From assembly GCF_003254395.2 (NCBI RefSeq), contig NC_037641.1, forward strand, positions 6,811,001 to 6,875,000: a DNA stretch of 64,000 bases, read 5' to 3'. Source of the DNA: Apis mellifera. Its lineage: Eukaryota > Arthropoda > Insecta > Hymenoptera > Apidae. The notes below the pieces were generated by a model. The model made no database searches. It was not told the origin of the DNA and worked only from the letters and a program-made list of their open reading frames with translations. The position numbers and the translations under genes were made by a program. Positions 12,481-24,776 of this stretch are shown piece by piece (positions within the stretch are counted from its first letter, which is position 1; each line of letters starts with the position of its first letter).

Positions 12481-14190
12481 TGATGAAAACGATATGTAAA
12501 AGTAGTTACGTTTTGATAGATGATAATTTATTCAGAATTTCGCAGTCGATGAGAGATTAAAACAGACAAAGAAACGAAAAGAAAGATATCAAGAGATTTT
12601 TTTTTTATCTGTCGTAATTAAATATTAACGAATAAGCGTAATAAAAATTTTTAGTAAGTGAATTATCAATTGTTTTTACGATCACTCGTTCAACCGTGAT
12701 CGTTAATGGAGTTGAACTTTCAATGGATGGTTAAAGTTTGAAATTGTTCCTGGTTCAACTTTCACTTTGTTGCACTTATAAAACAAACAAAGTATACATT
12801 ATACGTTATAAATAGATGCACAAGCACGAAATTTTCTTTAACAAGGAAATTCTATCGTGTCGATTTTTCCAAAAAATTTAATTCTTCTAACAACAGCTTC
12901 AAATTTTTCTCTCAGAATTCTACATTTACACGCACATCTCCTTTTCACTCGACAAATTTTCAAGAATCTCTCAGAATAATTTATCCTTCGATACCTCCAT
13001 AACTTGTGAATTTTCAAAAGGTATATCAAATTCTCCAACAGTTTCAACCTTTTCCCTCTCCCCCCCAAAATTCTGCATATTTACGCGCATCCATTTCGTG
13101 ATATTTTGCGTATCAAATTTTTAAGAATCTCCCGGGATATAATTTATCCTTCGTTGTCCTTCGTTAATCCGTGATTTTACGCGAAAGCATGCACGCGCAA
13201 AGGCTGCGTTTTACGGTGGCCGAGAAAGGTTAAAGGGCGTCGTCAATATCCAGTAGGACTGCTCGAACTTTCCAAACGAATAATAATCCACCTCTTCTTA
13301 TCTTCGCATAATCGCGTCGAACTTGGAATTTCGTGAGGGGAGGGGGAAAAAATTTCTCTCGCGATGAAATTACCCTTCCCCCTTCGTTGGCCCAAGTTCG
13401 AGCTCTCTCTCAAGAATATTAATTTCGTTTATGTCGAAGGTTGAAAAGATTTTCGAATTTTCGATTAAAATAAAATAACAAAGGATCGAAGATTTCGATT
13501 CGATTTTAGAAATGAAAATTTCTATTCCAATTATATTACAGGTACTTTTTCTATAATAAGATATTTGGATAATTGAACAAGTCTTTTTCAATAATTAACA
13601 CTTTCCAATCTTCGTACAATTATATTTCTCCTCGTTTAAAAATTCTCCACTCGTAGAAATTATTGAAGGTGAAATATAAAATTCAAATTATTTATCTCTT
13701 AAGAGATTTTAATCACTGTCCTTGTAAACATAATTTCATTTCTGTATATTTTAGTTTCGATATACTTTTTTTTTACATTATTACTAATTTAGTAAATAGA
13801 TTGTAATTACGACATTTAAGAATAAAACTTTACTTTTTATATAAGAAATTTTCAATGTCATAACGTCAAGTTTCTTTAACAAGCAAATGATTGATTTATG
13901 ATTTTGACGAATAACCAATCGAAGAAGCAAGAAATTCCTTTATAGCGCGGAGGAGAAAGTTTCGCGGTTTAAAGATTCTGTTTGAGTTTTTCTTCTTTTC
14001 CTTCTAATATCGTTAAAACTTCTTACTATCCGATTCTTCGTGTTCTTTATCGGATAAAGCTGCGAGGTAATGCCTTTGAAGTATCGGAAATGGATAAAGA
14101 ATTTTTGAGCGGAAAGGATTCCCGTGTTCCCAACGCGACGCGGAAGAAACTTGTCAGTATCAAAATTCTGACAAAGGAAAAATTCTTCTC
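12481..14190. other. non-coding AT-rich DNA
   Basis: I see no supported exon here. A CpG-richer patch at about 13150-13420 lacks a splice-bounded frame. The remainder is AT-rich with scattered T and A tracts. Confidence 0.55.
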
Positions 14191-14191
14191 C

Positions 14192-14950
14192 TGTCAGATG
14201 CAATATTTACGTTTCGTATCTTATTCCTATAAATCGTTCGTAATTCGAGGTTTACATTCCTTTTTTTTTCAAAAAATATTTCCACTAAATTTACTCCACA
14301 ATAAAAATTAAAAAGAAGATCAAAGTATCTGGTTTTGGAAAATCTATGATGAATAAATATTATATTATTATTCTTTTTCTTCTTTTGTCAAAATCATTTT
14401 CATACTTCCATGTAATTAAAAAAAAATATATGAAATTCCTCAATATTCCTTCTTTTACAACAATAATCCATTAAATTTACAATAAAACATAATTTTTCCA
14501 TAAAAATTAAAAAGAAGATCAAAGTGTCGAAAAGTCTGGTTTCGAAAAATCTATGATGAATAAATATTATATTATTATTCTTTTTCTTCTTTTGTCAAAA
14601 TCATTATATACTTTCGTGTAATTAAAAAAAAAATATATATGAAATTTCTCAATTTTTAATAATTTATAATACGTAATAAGATTCTTGTGCTGTCAGATGC
14701 AATATTTACGTTTCGTATCTTATTCTTATAAATCGTTCGTAATTCGAGGTTTACATTCCTTTTTTTTCAAAAAATATTTCTACTAAATTTACTCCGCAAT
14801 AAAAATTAAAAAGAAGATCAAAGTGTCTGGTTTCGAAAAATCTATGATAAATAAATATTATACTATCTCTTTTTCTTCTTTTGTCAAATCATTTTCATAC
14901 TTCCGTGTAATTAAAAAAAATATATATAAAATTCCTCAATTTTCGGTAAT
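14192..14950. repeat. tandem duplication: two full units and one partial
   Basis: A unit beginning TGTCAGATGCAATATTTACG occurs at 14192 and again at 14691, each about 250 bp long. Between them, from about 14480, sits a further copy of the second half only (ATAAAAATTAAAAAGAAGAT onward). Shared markers in order are the T/A-rich TCAAAAAATATTT, AAGAAGATCAAAGT, ATCTATGATGAATAAATATT and TTTTTCTTCTTTTGTCAAA. Divergence is low, which points to recent local duplication with partial loss. Confidence 0.93.
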
Positions 14951-17240
14951 TTATAATACATAATAAGATGTATCACGTAATAAACACGTGAAAAAATAAA
15001 AAATTGGTAGCCTTTTATATATAAACGAGGATATTTAAAAGTTTTAATAATTTATTTCCCGAGAACTCGACGATTATTTCGAGATATTCACAACTTTGTT
15101 CCAATAACCATCTTTCTACCCTTTAACTGCTTTTGTTCCCCTTTTGCATTTGTGCTAACTACCAATCGTACGTATCTAATTCGAACGTCGAACGGTTGAT
15201 TGGGATCGGGGAAAACTAGCTCGTTTTATTCCATCGCGTTGTCCTCTTCCAATCGCGCCACGTATCAACGATCGAAATCGATTTTTCCGATAAAATGCCC
15301 CGTCACGCGTGTTGCTACCGCGACAAAAAAATTGGCGACGAGCCAATACAATTCGTTTCATTGTCAAAGACGTGATCGAATTTAAATGCTCTTTTTTCCT
15401 CCCTCCCTCTGTCTCTCTCTCTCCCCCGTAATTTTCAAATATGAAAACGCTCGAGCACGCGTGGAAAGAATAGTTGGAATGAAAGAAACAACCACGGGGG
15501 CCATTCGTTTTTTTCATTCTCTCGTTTTTTAATCAATTTCCTTTTGCCTTTTGCTCCCCCAATAATTTGGACGACTTTTGACGTCTCGTTGAATTTGAAA
15601 CGGACGACGAAATGTACAGATAATGACGTAGATTTTGTAAACGCGTCTCGCCACGAAATTGAAAATATGGTGGAATATTTTTGAATGGATGATGAAAGAC
15701 GCGGGGAATTTTTATTTAAGCGTTTTATTTTTCGCGTTTCTTTTTCTTTTCGGTTTACCTCGAAACCGTAGGTGAAATTTTATTTTTAAATTTCTCGCGG
15801 AGGAATGTGAATTTTTTGTTATTACACGCGAGAAAAATTGAGAAAAAATTTTCCTTCGAAACGAAGGAAAGTTTAGGTTGAGAAGAGGTAGCGTCGCCGA
15901 GGTTGGACACAATTGCGATTCTATTTCGACCTAAAGAATCTATCTTTACTCCCGGATAAATTTATCCATCTAATTTTCATGGGGAGGCAGTTTAAAATTC
16001 CGCGAATATCTTTTGCACACATTGCTCACTTTATCTGGAATTTATCTTGGAACGAAAGATAACTTTGAGAGAAATTACACGCTCTCAAATATTTGCCTAA
16101 TCTCCGTTCGACTAATCCCCCTTTATCCCTATCATTGTTTTTATCTTAATTTCGTCGCGGAGGCAGCTTTTTAAAAATTATACATCCTCAAATATTTGAA
16201 CACTTTGCGCGTAATTTTCTTTATCTACTGTACGATCGAATTTCCCGTTCGACCAGATAAGTTTAATCGCCTTTAATCTTCCCGTATCAAAATTTTCTTC
16301 GATTTTTTCCATTTTTAATAATCGAGCATTATTAAATTTGTTTAATAAACTTCTATCGATTTTAATTTTATAATTACTCGAGATAAATTTATTTCTTCCT
16401 CCAACGAACTTTATCGCAAAAAAAAAAGAAATACTTCCACACGAAATTTTTACAATCAAGATTTAATAGAAATTTTCAAAATGAACACGAATCTTCCATT
16501 TAATTGTGAATAATTTAGTGACGATCGGTATCGATTCTCGAAAGAGGAAAAATAATGTGAGAGTGACGATGAAAAAAGAGACGTATCATGGAATTCTAGA
16601 TCAAGAATTCGCTGCTGGTTTCCCAGACGTCCTTCTCCTCCCTTCGTTATTTTCGTGCTAATTTGCAACCGGTGGAATCGCGAGGAGAATGGCGAACTGC
16701 AGCGAACTGCGGTGTCGCGCGTGTGCACCAAATGCAAAGCGTTCGCTAAATAGGGAGAGACGTCGAAATTCAGGGAAACAGCCGCGATCCCGCGTGCACA
16801 ATGAAAGTCTCAGAGATATTGTGCGAGATATCGATCCAGAGACCTGCCACCTCTTTTAAACAAATAATGCCTTCCCTCGATCGGTGGCAACGATGAAATT
16901 GATTTCCCCCCCTTTTGTTTCCCCGATATATTCCTTTATGCTTGGATCGATCTTCTTTTTCTTTTTCATTTTCTTTTTCTTTTTCCATGTATAATAATAA
17001 AGAAACAGCAAAAATTTTGCAAAGGAACGATCGATGCAATTGCAAATCTCAATTCGAAGATTAAATTGATTAAATTTGTTTTTGAAGAGGATAAGATGAA
17101 AGAATGGTTGATAAATCGATAGTAAAATAATGTATTGAAATAAACAAGTGGCCATTAATTATTGAATCGACAAAGATTATTATCAGGTGGAAAGATCTTT
17201 TGATCTTTCTCGTGTTGTGTTTAAATTAATCGTTTCTCGT
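14951..17240. other. non-coding DNA with CpG-rich patches
   Basis: Patches at 15190-15500 and 16600-16850 are CpG-rich and open in several frames on both strands. No acceptor-donor pair supports a coding exon. An imperfect hairpin (TTTCCTTCG and CGAAGGAAA around 15850) is present. Confidence 0.5.
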
Positions 17241-17251
17241 GTTTTTTTTTC

Positions 17252-17830
17252 TTGTCGTTCTTCTCTTTTTCTCTCTCTCTCTCTTTTTCCGGACTTACTT
17301 TATTCGTGAAAACAACGGAACGAACTGTCACCGAGTGTTTGAAGTTTTCACTCTCGCGGAAACGATTGACACAAGCTTTTCGACGCTTGTCTGCTACGCG
17401 TCTGTCGTATAACAAAACTATCCAACTTTATTATCCATCCTCGTGCATTTGTTCTCCTCGTTCGATTGTGAACGGGACAATCGATCGAGCACGGTTCGGG
17501 AAAAAGAAGAAACGTTGGAACATTCAGTTCGATAGATATTCTGTGCCGTCATCGTACAAGGATTCGATTTCTTTCTTAATTAATCAATTTCATTGCGATA
17601 TTTTCGAAGGCTCGTATCCTCGTCGAGAATTCAAAAGTGTAAAAGATATCTCGTTCGATGCAGGAGAAATCGATGGAAAAGGGATCGGTAGGATGATATA
17701 TGGAAATGATTTCTCAACGTGCCTATTCCTAATTTATTACACAAGAGAGATGTGTCCCCTTCAATATCGAATTTCCTTGGGGGATTTGTGGAAAGAGATG
17801 AAATTCAAATTGCGATATTTTCGATTGTAA
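17252..17830 (+). CDS. long open frame without early ATG, orphan candidate
   Basis: An uninterrupted plus-strand frame of about 192 codons runs from 17252 to a TAA at 17828-17830. The first part reads through a CT-rich tract and is low complexity. From about 17330 the composition looks protein-like, with patches such as RLTQAFRRLSATRLSYNKT and a C-terminal REMCPLQYRISLGDLWKEMK. The only in-frame ATGs are near the 3' end, so it is not a simple start-to-stop gene. No good acceptor lies at its left edge, although a polypyrimidine tract is there. For an AT-rich genome this length is unusual. It could be a decayed exon, part of an unrecognised terminal exon, or chance. Confidence 0.2.
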   Translation: MSFFSFSLSLSFSGLTLFVKTTERTVTECLKFSLSRKRLTQAFRRLSATRLSYNKTIQLYYPSSCICSPRSIVNGTIDRARFGKKKKRWNIQFDRYSVPSSYKDSISFLINQFHCDIFEGSYPRREFKSVKDISFDAGEIDGKGIGRMIYGNDFSTCLFLIYYTREMCPLQYRISLGDLWKEMKFKLRYFRL

Positions 17831-18638
17831 AAAAATTTAATGATTTTTGAAGAAGAATCTCTCTTTCGAAAAACGATATCGTCGTAATAAAATAATTTTT
17901 AACAACGTAAAAGATATTTCTGTATATATATATATATATATATCCTTTAAGTTCCGTGAAAAAGAATTTCTTACCTGCGTCTGAATAAAATTTATATTAT
18001 CTCTTTCGAAAGAGCGACCCATCATCTCAAATATTTCACGTCATAGTCGATAAAACATTATGCAATAAAATTCAAGAAACTCGCGTTCACAAAAAGTATT
18101 CGACTTTTTTCTTTTTTTTTTCTTTCTACTTCGATCTTACCTTTCGCATTTATATATATTTTTCGTTTCTTACGCACTCGACTCGATTTCGACGATGAAA
18201 TATATGCGCGCAGGGGAACGTGAGAAAACGGGAAAGAAAAATAAAAAGATAGGGAGGGATACGAGCTGGCAACAAATATTTAGAAAGTTGAAGAGCACGT
18301 ATCCCTTACGATGGAAAAACATGGATTCTAAAGCGGCCGTGTGTACCGGCGATTAAAAGAATGAGCGCACTGTGTTTTGTTCATAGAACAATTCATTCGC
18401 TTTGATAAGTATGTGTGCACGGTCTGAGAACGGTTTTCTCCCTTTTTTCTCTCTCTCTCTCTCTCTCTGGTTTATTTATTTCACGATCGACATTTTTCTT
18501 GAAATGAAAAGAGGCTCGTTCAATATGGATTGGTGTAAGGACGAGTTACATATATTTTCATCGATTATTTATTTATTCATTTTTTAAAACATTCATCATC
18601 GTTTTTAATGCTATCGAAGTATTTTTATTTCCTTTTGT
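17831..18638. other. non-coding AT-rich DNA
   Basis: This stretch has a TA microsatellite (about 17924-17942) and a CT repeat (about 18450-18468). Minus-strand donor-like sequences CAG|GTAAGAA (about 17953) and AAAG|GTAAGAT (about 18139) occur, but no convincing coding exon precedes either one. Confidence 0.45.
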
Positions 18639-18639
18639 T

Positions 18640-19230
18640 TCTTCGATATTAAATCCATTCTTTAGAGAGAATCGTTATAATTTTTTTTTAGCCCAATATT
18701 GCAGTAGGTGCAAGTAAATACAAATTCAAAATCGTGTCAAGAGTAAGGAGATATATTTATTAATTCTGAATGATCAATTTCTTCGATATTAAATCCATTC
18801 TTTGGAGGTTCTTTGGAATCGTTATAATTTTTTTTAGCCCAATATCATAGGTGAAAATAAATGCAAATTCAAAATCGAGAGTAAGTTGCTTGGAAATTTA
18901 TTGTACTATGAGATATATTTATTAATTCTGAATGATCAATTTCTTCGATATTAAATCCATTCTTTGGAGGTTCTTTGAAATCGTTATAATTTTTTTTTAG
19001 CCCAATATCATAGCTGCAAATAAATGCAAATTCAAAATCGTGTCGAGAGTAAGTTCCTTGGTTAATTTATTGTACGATGAGATATATTTATATTTATTAA
19101 TTCTGAATAATCAATTTCTTTGATATTAAATCCATTCTTTGGAGGTTCTTTGGAATCGTTATAATTTTTTTTTAACCCAAATTTAAAATCGTGTCGAGAG
19201 GAAGTTGCTTGGAAATTTATCTTGTATGAA
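18640..19230. repeat. four-copy tandem array, 140-175 bp spacing
   Basis: Copies start at about 18641, 18781, 18943 and 19118. Each begins CTTCGATATTAAATCCATTC (the fourth has CTTTGATATT). Each then has TTTGGAGGTTCTTTGGAATC or a close variant, TTTTTTTAGCCCAATAT and AAATTCAAAATCGTGTCGAG. Spacing grows because internal segments are gained or lost. Most copies contain TTTTTTTTTAGCCC, which resembles a splice acceptor, and AGAGTAAGTT, which resembles a donor, so a string of decoy splice signals runs in the plus direction. Confidence 0.93.
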
Positions 19231-19986
19231 AAGAAAGGAGAAATTTACAAATAAACAATGTTTCTCCACGATGCACCTGATGAATGACAATTGAAGCAAT
19301 CTGATTACTGAACTTAATTTCCAACTATGGAGACATTTCCTCGTTTCAAGTGGAGCTTAATTAAATGTTCCTTGATTTAAACCCGGAAATCCTCTATTTG
19401 TTTCATTATATATAATACCACGAATCTATATTTAATTGTTTAACGTTTAATTTGAATTTATAACACAATTTATATTAAAAAAAAAAATTTTAAATATTTT
19501 CATTTCGTGTTTCTTTTTTCTTTTTACGATATATTATTTATTCAAATTTAAAGCCTATCGTTCGTGAAAAATATCCCTCTTTCCAAATAATAAATTCCCG
19601 ACAGTTCGATTAATTTAAAATTAAAACTCTCTGCTCATTTAATCATTTTTATTTCAACACACTGTACACTTCCATATCCATAATATATCAAATTCCCAAT
19701 ATCTCTATTCCAATCTAAATTTTTCCAAATCTATTTTCAACTTTCCTCCTCCGTTTAATATCGAACAAGATCGATAGGAAACCGATCGCTCGAACGAATT
19801 AAAAAAAAGAAGAAGAAGAAATAAATGAAAGAGAAGAAGAAAAAAACCGATGGGCGAACGGAACAACCCTAATCCATCTTCGCGCGGGGAACCATCCCAT
19901 AATAAATAGAAATTTCGTTTCCCTGCTTGGAAGGGCTCGAAATAATTGATATTTACGCGGCTCCACGAGGATCCCCTTTTAAAAAT

Positions 19987-20008
19987 CTTACGAGACGCGT
20001 CTCGTAAG
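19987..20008. repeat. perfect 22-bp palindrome
   Basis: The sequence CTTACGAGAC-GC-GTCTCGTAAG is its own exact reverse complement. Its right half includes TCTCGTAAGTT, which resembles a plus-strand splice donor, and its left half gives the same signal on the minus strand. Confidence 0.95.
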
Positions 20009-20019
20009 TTGGGTTCATA

Positions 20020-23000
20020 CGATCCGTACGTGAAGGTCGTCCGGTGTTCGCTCCACTTTTCGTACGAAAAAAGGAGCAAAGGGAGGGAGGAGGGATCTGC
20101 TCGGATCGAGAGAAACGTGGTTGGTCGAAAACCGCACAACGTTTCGGAAACCGAAAGGCGCCATAGAGAGAGGCTCGATTCTGAAAGCTTTCGCGATTTA
20201 CAGGTTTTTCCAGACGCAGGAAATTCTCGACGCGTCCGTTACTTTTAAACCATTCTTGCAACGTGGCATGTTCGAAATTAATTAACGAAAACTTTTTTTG
20301 TATTGTCCGAGATGTAATAAATATTCATATTTTATTTTCTCACTTTTTAAAACTTCGTTTTTAAGTTGTAGTTTAAAGATAAGAAAAAGAAGATTGGATA
20401 ATAATTATCGTGGAAACGATTGTAAAGGTAATTAAGAGAGGATCGTGGTGGTCTTTATTATGTAAGATAAATTAAGGGTATTGTTCAAGAACGAAGTAAC
20501 TTTCGTTCGGATCATTTGCAATTCAATGGTCGAAGGTTAAAATTGCTTGTATTTGAAGCTTCGTGTTTGCGAAGTTTGGTGAAATATATTTACGATATTC
20601 TTCGATGACACGATTGATATTTTTATATCTCTGCTCTCGAAATAATTGGAGAATCGAGTTTTCGATTAAAAGGGATTCGAACAGGATTCTTCTTGATTTC
20701 GCTGGTTTGGAAAAAAATTTTTTTCCTTCACGAAGAGGAAGATATAATAAACCGTTTTCGATTCGCGGGAAAAGTATCGTAGGAAAGCGTATAAAATTAA
20801 TTAAGCTTGAAACTTGAGCGAAATTGAATGGAATTAATTAAGTGGAAGTCGGAAAAATTAAACGAAATTAATTAAGTAAAGCTGAGCAAAAAAGCGGTGT
20901 ACGAAAATTACATGTCTCGCGGGGAACAATTTCAAGGGAGAAAAATTACCAAGATTTCCTCGCCACCACAGATTTTAATTGTGCCCTTTTTTACGTACCA
21001 TAAAAAAAGAAAAAATAACTCAATTATCGCGCAAAATCATGCGATATCACCATCATTAATTTATAATCCCTCTTTTTCTGAATCTGCATTTTTATTTTTT
21101 CCTTCTTCGATTCAATTTCATTTCCTTTTTTTTACTTATAAAATCGAATCCTCCCTCGATCGTTTATTTCACCATTCCATCAATTTATTCCTAAAACGCA
21201 GCCCATTACGATCCATCCAAAAATATCCATCTCCCCGCCAGACTGAACGCAATACCTCCGAAAACGGAAGTCGAAGGGGAGAGCAGCTTTGTTTTAAATT
21301 CAAATGATCTAAACCTGCAAGCAAAAACGCGATTAAAAAGATAATAAAAACTCGTTTCTTTCTTTCTTTCTTTCTTTTTTATTCACCTGTTTTCCCGAGA
21401 TTATCTATCCAGAAAGGAACGACGATAGACTTCTTCGAAAGTCCTTCCACCAAATTTTCTGCATTGTCTTTTTCTACTTCCTCTTCATCCAATCGTTTTC
21501 GCGCAACGAAAGCAGTTTAGGATTTTCCCCAACTGCGCGTTTATCTTGCCTTAGATCCCGGCAAAAAGCTCGCGCGCAACGATTCCGTTGAGCCTCTTAT
21601 GGCTCCCTTATCTGAACCGATACCATGGTCAGCTAGGTTCACGGTACATTAAAGCCGATTTCATGGCATTTTTGGAAGGGTAATTTCGGGGATTACATAA
21701 ATCGGCAGGCATTACGTCCCGATACCGGTCGAACGGTTCTCGCAATCTCGATTTTACAACAGGCGAATCAATGTTATTTTGTTCTGGTAATAAGGATCCA
21801 TTTGATCGAGGCATTATCGTCTTCGAAGAGATCTTGGGGGAGGGATAACTTGTTGCTCGAATTGAATTTGTGTTTTTTTCCCTTTATATTTCGGGGATGG
21901 TATTTTATGTTACAATATTGGAACAATTACTATTAATATTTAAATAATAATAATTTTCATAAATTATTAAATTATAAGTTAAATCTTTGATAATTAATGT
22001 TGTCCAAAAAGATTGTTCGATTTTATTAATTTTAGTGTTTTTGTGATCTCTTAGCATCTCAGAGAAGGTAGATTAAAATTATGTGTACACATATTAGTGA
22101 AAATTAAGCAAACATTCGATTCCATTTCATTTCGTATAAACGTTACCACGAGTTAGCTTTATATATATCAGTGAACTGTTAATGTTGATTGCAATTGGGG
22201 GTTGCAAACAATCCAGACGAGGCGGCGCCACGAAGTTTGCGAGTTTGGATTAAACATGCATCGAAATAGATGGATAAATTCGATTAGGGATCTAACTAGT
22301 GATGTTATCGAAACATGCAAAACGATTAAATGGTTGTGTTATACCGAATTTTATAATTTCGTTTATTAAATGTTGAGGCTTAATGGAGCTTAAATGTCAG
22401 CTTAATGAAAATTCGAAATTTCAATTTCACATTTTAGATTTTAAAATTTGTAATTTCGATGCAACTTTTTTTATTCGGAATTTAAACGTCGTGTTAATTA
22501 AAATTTCAAATTCGTCGTCAGATTTTCAGATATGTGTAACTTCGATTCTAAAGTTTTAATATTTTTAATTTTCACAACTTCTAATATCGTGTTCGCATCA
22601 AAATTTTAAATTTCAATCTCTGAAGTTCAGATTTCAAAAAAAAAAAAATTGCAAGGCAACATGGAATATAAATTCATGGAATATGAAATAGATCATTTAT
22701 TTGACAATTTTACTTATCCAATTAACAATAGTTGAATTTTTTAACTATCTTTTTTCTGATTGAACAATAAAAATGCAATATTAAAGAGCAATGCTGCTAC
22801 GTGTTGTTAAAAATGAGGAACAAAATCTTCTTTTCTAAAAGTAATTTCAGAAAACAACAAAATTTTCTATGTTTAACAAATCACAAACAGTGGAAAGAAA
22901 TATTATATTCTGAATATCATAAAATTTCTTCATAAACTTCATATATATATTTCAATCTTTTCACTAAATTTACTAAAATTAATACAAAATAATTCTTTGC

Positions 23001-23815
23001 GTAAAATTTAAGTCTTGTCCTTTTACAACCATTTAATCGCATCAAGATCGAAGTACAAGTTCGTTCAAGCTTTGCAAGGAGAAGCTCCCAGAAAGCTTCC
23101 ACCAAGGGGATGATCTGAAACTAACGATCTGAGAAGTTTGCTAAATTGCGTTCGTTAAATTGCGCTCGTTCATAGAAGAGGATGACAGCTTCATAGCATG
23201 TTGTCTTTGATAAGATGCCTTAATCATCGATTATCGCGAAAGTCGATGCGCATTACAATATACGTCGTGCGTTATGATTTTAATTATCATACCAACACGC
23301 CGATAATTCGTTGTTTGTCTACGGAATTTTGAAAAATTGATAAAAATATCTTGGTTCATTTTATGGAAAGACGATTGATTGTGCTTCATTTGTTTTATGA
23401 ACAATTTTTTTTTTTAATAGTTTGTTATATTTGCAATGAAAATATATTTGGAAAAAAACAGAATGATCTTTTTAATTCAACACATTCTCTTCTATTGTTT
23501 CAATACTCTTTGTCACAATTTCACATATATTATTGGTTATTTGCAATTTTTCATTTTAAATTTTCATTGAATTTTCATCATTCTTTCATTCCAAGAAATA
23601 TTAATATTAATATTATTTCTATTTGAATTTCAAAATATTAAAGCGTGTATCTCGTTGAGTATCCATAATCTTTTGTTCTTTCTTCGAATAAGTGATTTTT
23701 TTTTTTCTTCTTAATTCCAAATCTCGATCTCGCGAATATTCCTTGTCTAATAATTTAAAGGACATGGGATAAATTATAAGTTATTTTTCGTTCGTTTTTG
23801 TCCCATGCTTCTCAG
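20020..23815. other. non-coding DNA with conserved-looking patches
   Basis: A GC-richer block at 21530-21830 has no coding frame but looks like conserved regulatory sequence. It includes ACGGTACATTAAAGCCGATT, which has a near match (GGGTACATTAAGGCCG) at 24286-24300. The remainder is AT-rich and I see no exon in it. Confidence 0.4.
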
Positions 23816-23972
23816 AACAATGCACGGGCCGACAATACACTCGGGCTATTACGTTCGCACCGGAAGTACATTCAACTATATTAACTTTTCGAGCGATTTT
23901 AATTACGCCCCGTTGAATAAAGCTCGTGGGAAACGTATTGCGCGATTCGCTGGAAATCTGGATTTTTGTTGA
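23816..23972 (+). CDS. possible small exon or short ORF (50 codons)
   Basis: A strong acceptor-like tract (TTTTTGTCCCATGCTTCTCAG) is followed four bases later by an ATG and a 50-codon frame ending TGA at about 23970. The frame reads MHGPTIHSGYYVRTGSTF and continues through SSDFNYAPLNKARGKRI to GNLDFC. GC content and codon choice exceed the flanks. It lies about 0.7 kb before the first recognised RapGEF exon. It does not match that protein's expected N-terminus, and no good phase-0 donor follows. It could be conserved non-coding DNA that happens to be open. Confidence 0.25.
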
Positions 23973-23979
23973 TCGAAAT

Positions 23980-24648
23980 TTTTGTATATCTAAAACGAAA
24001 AGAAAAAAATAATAATATTTTACATTAAAAAATGTTGGTACATCTTTTTAGGAAACTTTTCATCAACATGAAAAATATATTTCAAAATTCTAATCAAATT
24101 ATTCTATCCAATATAATTTTTCCGGTATAAAATCTTAAATTAAGTAAAGATTGAGTGTAAAAAAAAAAAACGTAAAAAAGATCGCTTTATTGAATTTTCT
24201 CGATTGTGTCAACGCGATTAACAAGTGCGGTTCAAATGATCAATTTGGATAACGATATCGCAGAGATCATAGTGTACGATAACAGGGTACATTAAGGCCG
24301 CATTAGAGGCAATTGTGTTGGCGCGCGCCTCGTTCGAGTTTGCCTTGCCTTTTACCACCGATAAGTCGATCGTATTGAATCTGAATGGTACACTTCTGGC
24401 AAGTGCATTTGCGCGAGAACTTTACAAACACGGTAATTTATCTTGGTAAGAAGGTAAAGCCTTTAACGGATATTACCTTCAAGTTTGCGCGATAGAATTA
24501 TATTTAAACAAATGTAGGATGTATCAAAATTAAATAGAGAAGAATTTTTAATTCATTATTATTATTTATATTTATTTAATTCTATTTCATTATTTCTACT
24601 ATTAATACTTTTCGTAATTAACGTTGTTTCTTTCTTTTTCTTTTTTAG
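23980..24648 (+). other. intron sequence upstream of RapGEF exon
   Basis: A GC-richer segment at about 24190-24460 lacks a coding frame and may be regulatory. The block ends in a polypyrimidine tract and TTTTTTAG, the acceptor of the exon at 24649. Confidence 0.5.
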
Positions 24649-24776
24649 GATCTACAGATCATATATTATGGTCTGCTTGGTCTGGAAGCGTTACGTCCGT
24701 GCAGAGATTCCATTCTCCGGGGGCTTTGCAAAATTGTGCGATATGAAAGGCATCATGCGAATCATGTTCTTTACTA
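24649..24776 (+). CDS. Rap GEF (PDZ-GEF/RapGEF2 type) exon, CNB-like domain part 1
   Basis: This 128-nt exon is bounded by TTTCTTTTTCTTTTTTAG and GTAAGTA. It starts in phase 0 (DLQIIYYGLL) and reads ALRPCRDSILRGLCKIVRYE, then HHANHVLY, leaving TA for the next exon. This is the start of the N-terminal cyclic-nucleotide-binding-like domain of PDZ-GEF proteins, whose mammalian members begin DLEIIY with a conserved RYER motif. These proteins load Rap1 with GTP at cell junctions and the cortex. The full protein also carries a second CNB domain, REM, PDZ, RA and CDC25-GEF domains, none of which is in this window. The other two frames are misleading: one is also open and shows spurious ATGs. The preceding exon, with the start codon, was not found. 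Confidence 0.93.
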
